From Apium graveolens (lineage: Eukaryota > Streptophyta > Magnoliopsida > Apiales > Apiaceae), in assembly GCF_009905375.1 (NCBI RefSeq), contig NC_133647.1, forward strand, positions 130,984,673 to 131,048,672: a stretch of 64,000 nt of DNA, written 5' to 3'. Shown piece after piece: positions 56,881-64,000 of this stretch. Made by a program: the position numbers and the translations under genes. Numbering within the stretch: position 1 is the stretch's first letter; each line of letters opens with the position of its first letter. Below the pieces are notes generated by a model. That model did not search any database, was not told the DNA's origin, and saw only the letters and a program-made list of their open reading frames with translations.

Positions 56881-58756
56881 ATAACAACACTTAGCAAATA
56901 TTCGATTTCATTTCAAAACACTATATGAATCGGGTCTTTATTCATAAGTGGCTTCCACTAGTTTATCTAACTTATACAACCCCTAAGTGAAAATTAAGTA
57001 TTCATAATGCTAGTGGGAATAGGGATCCTACATTCCGTCACACAACATCGGTTGTAGCACGAAACGTCATGTGATGTTCAATAGGCAGACAACTCTTGTC
57101 AATTACATCTTATGTTATTCCCTAATATAACTTTAGCCTCTTGAATAATTGAGTCACGGCTGTAGCACGACAAACTCAATATTCTAAGTCAAGTCTAACC
57201 CAATATTTCGTACAATTGAATCAGTCTCCAACGGCCATGGCTGTAGCACGTAACGACCTTTAGATTTTAATTCAATGTACACATCTCTATGTAATAGACA
57301 AGTATTTCTTATTTCGAAATCAAAGCCCTCGGCTGTAGCACGAAACGACAATGATTTAAAAATAAGAACCACTTTTTATCATGTTGGAAGGCTATGACCG
57401 ACACAAGCCCGTTGTGTCATTGGCCAATTACTACTTGATATTATTTAATTTTAGAGAGATTATATTACGTTACAATCATAATCATATTATAAAGAGATTC
57501 TTCCTTTTAAATTAAATATTTCAAATCAATAATCGATAATCAGATGATTCCCAGATCGGGTGGAGCATTGTCAAGAAGCGTCACTTAATAACCCTTTCTT
57601 ACAGATAGAAATCTGTTGTTGACAGAATCATCCTTTCTCTCAATATTGAAAATTCATATTCAATTACGTGTTTCATAAACATAAGAATCTCATGATCGTA
57701 TTTATAATATTTATATTAAGGTCATGAAACAATTTCACTATACTAGATTGTCTAAAAAACGCCTTATGTTAATTAAGTTCACCTAAATCTATCATCGCAT
57801 GATAAACTAAGCATATATCACATATATAAGCATGACTAAACATAAAGGTAGGCATGTTAAATCATGTAGCATATTGGTCTAAGCATTATACATCTCTATG
57901 TATCACATGAGGCATTTAAAAGCAATTAAAACAGTCAAAAACAGCTTTAAAACACTACTGTTAGCTATAAATAGTCCGAAACAATTTCAGAAAATATCAT
58001 ATAATATACCATTAGATGCGTCTCGAAAAGACGAATCCAACAGCACCAAGCACGCCCCATTCTGACCAAGCACGCGCCCGGAGAAGAAAACCCACGCGCA
58101 GTCACGCGCACACGCGCTGTCAGGCGCGTGTCAGACTTTCGTCCACGCGCACACGCGCTTCACGCGCCCTAAATCCTAAGCTGACATCAGCATGACGTCA
58201 TCTGATGACGTCAGCATGACGTCAGCACAGGGCTGACCGTTGACCCGCGCGTGTCTGACACGCGCCGCGCGTGACACACGAGCGCGTGTGCCCCACGCAC
58301 GCATGCCAGACGCGCGCTCCTCCCCTTTTTCCTGACAGTCGCCGCCGCCTTTGTTTTTGCACAGAAAAACGTGCCGCCGTTTCTTTTCCATTGGAGGCCG
58401 TGCCTCACCAATCACATCAGCACAAACAAAACACAACAGATCTTTAACATATATATATATATATATATATATACTAACAAATTATATATATATATATGTT
58501 TATATAATTACGAATTTAATTAAAACAACTTCAAAAATTCATAATAAATAATCCATTCATCATAAAATTATGAAAAAAATACCCAGACGATCTACAACAC
58601 TTGTAGAACCCAGATCTACAGTCAAAATAATTCTGAGAAACAATTTCTAATCAGTCAGAATTAATCCATGATATAACTTGTAAAAATCATAATTAATTCA
58701 TACAAGCACATAAAATTCTGAAATTTTTATCACAGATCTATATGCATACAACCTAT
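56881..58756 (-). other. Long 5' leader of Angela-like copia with repeats
   Basis: 1.9 kb lies between primer site and gag, with no ORF of note. Near the gag end there are four copies of GGCTGTAGCACGAAACG-type sequence (57050, 57158, 57239, 57331). The middle (58020-58330) is GC-rich, dense in ACGCGC and with three TGACGTCA palindromes. Near 58447-58498 lie (TA)n runs. The GC-rich stretch contrasts with the AT-rich rest and may be acquired sequence. Minus-strand ORFs here (58436-58176) are unlikely to be genes. Confidence 0.6.
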
Positions 58757-58768
58757 GCTCTGATACCA
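58757..58768 (-). promoter_or_regulatory. Primer binding site of Angela-like copia, tRNA-iMet
   Basis: The plus strand GCTCTGATACCA, one base from the LTR start at 58770. Confidence 0.9.
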
Positions 58769-58769
58769 T

Positions 58770-60445
58770 TGCAGGATTTTATCAATCACGGACGCATGGT
58801 AAAATATTTTTATTGATATAAAATCCATATAATACGCATACAGATCATGATTTAAATCGAGGGATCGTTTCTAACCTTTAAAAGCGATCCAAGAATCACG
58901 AGCGGGGATTTTTAGCAGCTGCTCCTCAAGTGTGAAGCACTCCACCGGTATCCACCAAGAAATCGTTGTAATGGAGGAGGAGGAGGAGGAGGAGGAGGAG
59001 GTGGAGAGAATTAGGGTTTTTGAAATTTTTAGGTTGAGGAAAAAATAGGGTTTATAATAGTATATTTATAGGCAAAATTTTCAGCTGAAAATTTTTCCAT
59101 AAAATATTATTATTATTAACCCTTTATTATTCTCACTAATAATTAAAACAGCTTTTAATTATTAATCCTTTTTCTAAACACTTTAGAAATAATTCTCTCA
59201 CTTGATTTAATTTCCAAAAATTAAATTCTTAATTAATAATATTAAGAACTTTTTCTTAATTAATTTATAATCAATTAAATCTCATTTAATCAATTATTAA
59301 ATTTGCCAATTAATTATTTATTTTATAAATAAATAATTATCAGCCATTATTAATTAATTCCTCCACCATTAAATCATTCTCTTTTATGGTGTGACCCTGT
59401 AGGTTCAATATTAAGCCGGTAGTAGAAATAAATAATAATAAAACTATTTTATCATTATTTATATAAATTCTCTAATTCATTAAATATGATTAATTAATTA
59501 ATCATATTTATTCTACATCGTGAGGGATACTTCTCAGCATATCGCGACTATCCGGATAATACGAATTCACTGCTTAGAATACCAAGAACCTATTCAGTGA
59601 GTAGTTACCGTACAATCAATTCCTTCTACCCTGCAATGTCACGATTAAATACAAGGCATGGATCTTGTGCCAAGCCTATCTTATTTAATCACTTGCTTTC
59701 CCATTCACTATGCTTAGTTCTATTTAATGTAAATTAGAAACTCCTTTCTAATTTCATTCACTCTGGCCAGAGATTCATGAACTAGCATAAGTGGATCAGC
59801 ATTGAACATTCTCTTCATTCACTGGAAGGAGTAGATCCTTTATTGATCATACACTATCTTCGTGTACAAATTCCTATTACCCAGTAGAGCCCTTATAATT
59901 GTCCCTGGAGACTAAGAACTAAACCAAAGCATAGTTCAGTGTACACAAGATGACTATGATGACCTCAAGTCTAAGGATACTTGTACAACTATCAATATGT
60001 GAACAACTGCTGACACGTGAGTGAACTCCATCAGTTGTTCAGCTGTGTGAGTCATGTTCAGTGAACTTATTCTATAATAAGCACCTACATACTAGTTATA
60101 GAGTCACCACACAAATGTCTATGAGAACAGACATCCTTCATAATGAAGCAAGCATAGTATGTACCGATCTTTGCGGATTATTAATTACCAGTTAGTAATC
60201 CTACGACCAGGAACTATTTAAGTTTAGAGTTATCATCTTTTAGGTCTCATTATTATGATCTCATCACAATCCATAAAAAGCTTTACTCTAAACTGTGGTA
60301 TATCTTATTTAAACACTTAAAATATATAAATCCCGCAATAAATACAAAACAAGTCTTTTATTAATATCAATGAAATCAAAACAGATTACATAAAAGTTAT
60401 TCCTAAATACTCATACATGATTGGACTTAGGACATATCTCTTTCA
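58770..60445 (-). repeat. 5' LTR of Angela-like copia
   Basis: 1676 bp, TGCAGGATTTTATC to ATATCTCTTTCA on the plus strand, followed by TGATC. A GGA trinucleotide run (58974-59000) is longer than in the 3' LTR. Confidence 0.95.
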
Positions 60446-60930
60446 TGATCTGCATAAAGTGGTGAGCATTTGGTATCATGTGAAGACCTAAAAAAAGACT
60501 TACAATTTGGGCATAAATCTCATTCCTAAATAAAAACATTGGCCATCATATAAAGACCTCATTATCATAATGCCACCAACAGTGGAAGATGTGGTTAGTA
60601 GGCCAAGTAGAAATAGAAGAAAAGAGGAGAGGGTGATCAGAAAGGGAAAAGAAGTAAGACTGTGAAGTGTAAAAAATGTGGTCACATGGACCACAATGCC
60701 AGAACATGTAAAGGAGGACCAACTACAGAGGTGGGCAACTCAGCCCATGGTGATCAGAAATCCCATAGTTCAAGATCAGTCGGCAGCAGTTAAGGCAACC
60801 AGCTAAAGTAGCAATAGATGTAGCTAAAATCAATCAGGAAGGGACCTCCAAGTTATCATGTAAAAGGAAATATTGGGGTGCATCACAAACTGCTACCGTT
60901 ACTGTATCTCAAAGTCAACAACATATTTGA
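60446..60930 (+). pseudogene. MULE transposase C-terminus (right of insertion)
   Basis: This continues the frame cut at 51912: DLHKVVSIWYHVKT, a stop, KKTYNLGINLIPK, a stop, KHWPSYKDLIIIMPPTVEDV, a basic RPSRNRRKEERVIRKGKEVR stretch, then the zinc knuckle CKKCGHMDHNARTC (about 60668-60708) and a tail ending SQSQQHI then TGA at 60930. It follows the MuDR-type order after the SWIM motif (Y...Y, hinge, PPxxxxxPGRPxKxR, CCHC knuckle). Stops and a frame change make it non-functional. Confidence 0.75.
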
Positions 60931-60998
60931 GTTTCTTATTCTGCCATGATTAGGTCTTTTTAAGTTGAATTATCTTATATATTAACATCACCTTTTGC

Positions 60999-61560
60999 CT
61001 AGGAAGCACTGACACTGATACGGCGACACGAGACACGGGGATTCGTCAATTATCAAAGTGTCCTGAATACGGGACACGGCAAAAAAAAATATAAAAAATA
61101 TAAGATTTGTATATGTCAAATATGGATTCCTTGCTTAATGAAATGGCAGTCCAGAAGAATAAAACATTCTTGCAATTTCAGCAGTCAATTGTTCTCTAAC
61201 TTCATTATTAAAAGCTTTCTCCAAAGTTCAGCCCTCCTCTTTCTTGTTTCCAATCCATAGCCCAACATTGTAAAATACAGAGAGACATAAAATTAGGGTT
61301 AATATAAGATGGTTTGGGCTTTTAAAAACTGATTTTGGGTTTTATAAAGATGATTTTGGGCTTTTTTATATGGGCCGGGTCGGTGGGCCGTGTCGATCGC
61401 GTGTCGGACCCGTGTCGGTCGTGTGTCGAACCCGTGTCGATCGCCTTTTTCTGTCGACACGCCACATGGCGTGTCGGACACGTACTCAGCCGTGTCGGTG
61501 CCGTGTCGGCCGTCTCCGACACGCATACGGCATCCTTTTTGGAGTGTCGGTGTTTCCTAG
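60999..61560. mobile_element. Short TIR element with GTGTCGG-rich ends
   Basis: The ends are inverted: CTAGGAAGCACTGACACT and AGTGTCGGTGTTTCCTAG (18 bases, two mismatches). They are flanked by CCTTTTGC (60991-60998) and CCTTTTGT (61561-61568), a 7-8 base target duplication of hAT or Mutator size. Both inner flanks are rich in CGTGTCGG/CCGACACG motifs (61370-61530). The 562 bp body has no gene; the ORFs in the motif-rich part are repeat translations. Superfamily not settled. Confidence 0.75.
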
Positions 61561-61623
61561 CCTTTTGTTAGTTGAAAACCAGATTTGCTTAAATACTATT
61601 TTGTCCCATTTTGGGTACTCCAA

Positions 61624-62545
61624 ATGGCGTTGTCCCAAAAAATTCCCTCTGCTCTTCTCCTCACCAAAGGTGGAACAACAAGCTCTTACCTCATTAATCA
61701 TCACGTCAATAGTCACTCTCCTTTACATGAAATATTTCTTAAAAATCATGAAAAAAACAGTCAGAGCAATCCGTTAAAGTGTATAGCCATGGCATTAAAA
61801 CTATTGAACGTATCAGCTCTTGTGCAGGGCAGTCACGTCAAATGGTTTTAGTTAAGAGGGAAAATATGATGGATATCTTTCTACTTTATGTGAGAAAACA
61901 ATTCTACCGGTTGGTCCACTTGTTTCTGAAACTGTTGAGACTAAATTAGACGACCAACCTAAGATTTTTGAATGGCTTAACATGAAAGATAAGACATCGA
62001 CCGTCTTTGTTTCATTTGGAAGTGAGTCTTTCTTGTCCAAAAAAGAGATGGGGGAGATAGCTTGTGGTCTAGAGCTAAGTAGCTTAAATTTTCTTATGCG
62101 TTGTTAGTTTTCATACTGAAGATGAATTTAGCAGGGGACTTCTAAAAGAACTTCAAGAAAGGGTTGGAGAAAAAGGAATGATTATAAGACATGGGCACCA
62201 CAGATGAGGATTTTAGGCCATTCGAGCATTTGAGGTTTTGCAAGTCAATGCGGATAGGGTTCGGTGATGGAAGCAATGACATTTTGCATTCCGATAATTG
62301 GCATGCCGATGCAACTTGATCACCCACTGTAGGGGGGTGCAGCAGTGTGGGGCGGGTGAGGAAGTTGAGAGAGATATGTAATGCTTCAAATGGGTGAAAT
62401 TGCAATAGTTACAAGAAGCATCGTTGTAGACAAAGATGGGGATGAAGTGAGGAGGAAAGCAAAGTATCTGAGTGAGAGCATGAAAGCTACAGGATACGGA
62501 TACTTCGATGCAGTGGTGTAGGAACTCATTAAACTTTGTAACATC
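61624..62545 (+). pseudogene. UDP-glycosyltransferase (UGT94-like) pseudogene
   Basis: The first part reads IPSALLLTKGGTTSSYLINH and KNHEKNSQSNPLKC. In another frame come ILPVGPLVSETVETKLDDQP and TSTVFVSFGSESFLSKKEMG, then IACGLELSSLNFLMR. The PSPG sugar-donor box is readable at 62190-62330: WAPQMRILGHSSI, a stop, GFASQCG, a stop, GSVMEAMTFCIPIIGMPMQL and DHP. The end reads GEIAIVTRSIVVDKDGDEVR and RKAKYLSESM. The order and the Gln-rich VFVSFGSE/HSSIGGFxSHCGW pattern point to the flavonoid/terpenoid glycoside glucosyltransferase group (UGT94-like). The N-terminal acceptor domain is mostly missing, and at least two frameshifts and three stops kill it. Confidence 0.85.
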
Positions 62546-63288
62546 CAGTCCAGAGAATTTATATTTGATCATGTAGTCAGAAATTTTTATGACAAAATTT
62601 TATTTTACTGTCAGAAATCTTCAAAATTCTTCTACTGACTCGGTGAATGAATTCTTTTAAAGAAAAACAAATTAATTATCAGTACCGAGAAGGATGCATG
62701 GTGTTTGACGCTACCATCCAGCAAGAATTTATCAATTTTTATTGGGTTAAATATCAAAGTGATCAGTCAAGTGAAGATCATGTAGCACTTCAGTCATCAA
62801 TCTCAATGGATATCATTTTAATCACTAAAGTCATGACAAAAAATAGTTATTTCTAAATATGTGTTCGAAAATTAAAAATTATTTTAGGAACTTCTATACA
62901 TTTTTCTTGAATGTTGCTGCAACCACGTGAAAAGTTATGGATTATAGTATTTAAGATAATTTATCTAGATTTTATTAAGTCTGTATTCTAATAATTTTTA
63001 TTTAAATCAAATAAAATAGCTATAAATTTAAAAATAAATAGTCGACAAATTTTTAAAAATCTAGATATATTCTCTAAAATACTAGAATACATAAATTTTC
63101 ATTTGTTTGCGGTAGCATTAAAGATAAATGTATAGAACTGCATAAAACTAATTTTTAATTATCGAGTACATAATTATAGTTATATTTTTTATATTTATTA
63201 TGATTTCAGTAATTTATATAATACCCCATTGAAATTGGTGACTAAAGTCATATAAAGACCTTTATTTTAATGACCAGTTTGATATTTA
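62546..63288. other. AT-rich intergenic sequence
   Basis: No gene recognised. A 69-codon open stretch at 62647-62856 has no domain. Confidence 0.4.
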
Positions 63289-63561
63289 CTCTCTCTGTCT
63301 CTCCCATTTGTTTACACTTTCCTTTTTAGGATGTTCCTTCCAATTGTTTACATTTCAAAACTTTCCAAAAATGGTAAGATTTTTATAATTTTTAAAATAA
63401 CTACATCCACTATTTCTCTCCACTATACCCACTTTATACATATAATATTAATCAGTCTCACTATTTTACTCACTTTTTTAACTTTACTCACTTTTTTAAT
63501 TTTACTCCACTATTTTAATATTTTTCTTAAATTTCGCGTTCCACCCAAATGACGGAGGGAG
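63289..63561. mobile_element. Stowaway-like MITE
   Basis: Ends CTCTCTCTGTCTCTCCCA and ACCCAAATGACGGAGGGAG, with TA at 63287-63288 and 63562-63563. Internal TTGTTTACA motifs. Related in type to the MITE at 46575 but different in sequence. Confidence 0.7.
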
Positions 63562-63829
63562 TATTTTTTTTATGCTCATGTTTTTAAAATTTGAACAACT
63601 GTTTAATGACAAAAGGTCCATTATCCACTATACTCACTTTATACATATAATATTAATCAGTCTCACTATTTTACTCACTTTTTTAACTTTACTCACTTTT
63701 TTAATTTTACTCCACTATTTTAATATTTTTCTTAAATTTCGCGTTCCACCCAAATGACGGAGGGAGTATTTTTTTTATGCTCATGTTTTTAAAATTTGAA
63801 CAACTGTTTAATGACAAAAGGTCCATTAT
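63420..63829. repeat. 205 bp tandem duplication
   Basis: Units 63420-63624 and 63625-63829 are nearly identical (first difference TATACCC against TATACTC). The unit covers the right half of the MITE plus about 63 bases of its flank, so the duplication arose after the MITE inserted. Two identical 40-plus-codon open stretches here are produced by it. Confidence 0.9.
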
Positions 63830-64000
63830 AAAGTTGTTCTGACAATAAAACCTAGCAGGTACATGTCCAATATTCCTGGTCCAGTGTGTCATCCATAGAG
63901 CTAGGTACTAATCCACGGTTTTAGCTACCCAATTATTCTTCTTTTTGTTGTTGGTAAAATCAATTAATCTTGCATTAGCAGTCTGACAGACAATGCTAAT
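63830..64000. other. Window edge, nothing recognised
   Basis: Unique-looking sequence with no ORF or repeat that I can name. Confidence 0.4.

Larger units (their letters stand above)
51913..60445 (-). mobile_element. Angela-sized Ty1-copia retrotransposon, complete
   Basis: Two ~1.67 kb LTRs (51913-53572 and 58770-60445), an iMet primer site, a polypurine tract and a gag-pol frame on the minus strand, 8533 bp in all. The 5-base flanks are identical (TGATC at 51908-51912 and 60446-60450). It split a MULE transposase gene. LTR and element lengths suit the Angela lineage, as does the SLRSILDAHKLTGPN gag start; the lineage is inference. The LTRs are close to identical, differing by scattered substitutions and a GAG-repeat expansion at 58976-59000, so the insertion is fairly young. 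Confidence 0.9.

Noticed and set aside
58176..58436. Arg/Ala-rich ORFs on the minus strand
   Set aside because: The GC-rich repeat block opens frames by composition; there is no domain.
61299..61777. Several overlapping Arg/Thr-rich ORFs
   Set aside because: They arise from GTGTCGG repeats of a TIR element.
63331..63757. Two identical Leu/Ile/Thr-rich ORFs
   Set aside because: They come from the 205 bp duplication in non-coding MITE sequence.

Overview
This is plant nuclear DNA, almost certainly from a eudicot and made almost wholly of transposable elements. The evidence is plant Ty1-copia and Ty3-gypsy polyproteins, tRNA-iMet primer sites (TGGTATCAGAGC), CACTA, MULE and Helitron sequence, Stowaway-type MITEs, and two broken pieces of plant host genes. 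The Sirevirus envelope-like ORF resembles, from memory, proteins I associate with Apiaceae or other asterids; that placement is a guess. I see no intact host gene, no tRNA or rRNA gene and no CRISPR array.

Layout. (1) 1-15264: nested block. A 4 kb Tekay/Del-like gypsy LTR on the + strand (11364-15264) was hit by a CACTA transposon (right end 11363). The CACTA was then hit inside its TNP2 gene by a second Tekay-like element on the - strand (LTR 4420-8433, internal domain running off the left edge with decayed gag and RT). (2) 15265-18699: small repeats, a Sirevirus-type solo LTR with perfect TATAT target duplication (16606-17173) and a second CACTA end (17882). (3) 18700-24621: rearranged piece of a Tat-clade gypsy element. 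It has two inverted LTR segments, an antisense additional ORF with its own TATA box, two satellite-like tandem arrays, a polypurine tract, and another solo LTR (23716-24538, TSD AGAAC). (4) 26230-39988: an essentially full-length Sirevirus (SIRE/Maximus-like copia) on the - strand with gag, pol and a long envelope-like ORF. The last is split by a 1.3 kb solo LTR (30079-31384, TSD GTTAT). (5) 40162-49402: Helitron territory with two Helitron-like 5' ends and one canonical 3' end. It carries five exons, with introns, of a chloroplast chaperonin-60 beta gene. (6) 50353-51566: 5' LTR, primer site and start of gag of a second Tat-like element. (7) 51690-60930: a decayed MULE transposase gene split by a complete 8.5 kb Angela-sized copia element (51913-60445, TSD TGATC). 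That element's polyprotein has one amber codon and a large gag deletion. (8) 60999-64000: a short GC-rich TIR element, a UDP-glycosyltransferase pseudogene with a readable PSPG box, a MITE, and a 205 bp tandem duplication.

The copia elements encode, or once encoded, Gag, protease, integrase and RT-RNase H for copy-and-paste transposition. The CACTA, MULE and Helitron pieces are DNA-transposon remnants, and the host-gene pieces look like captured or relic copies. Nested target duplications give a partial insertion order. I found no convincing new biological system. The items most worth a second look are the chaperonin capture, the antisense ORF between inverted LTRs, and the repeat-bearing leader of the Angela-like element.
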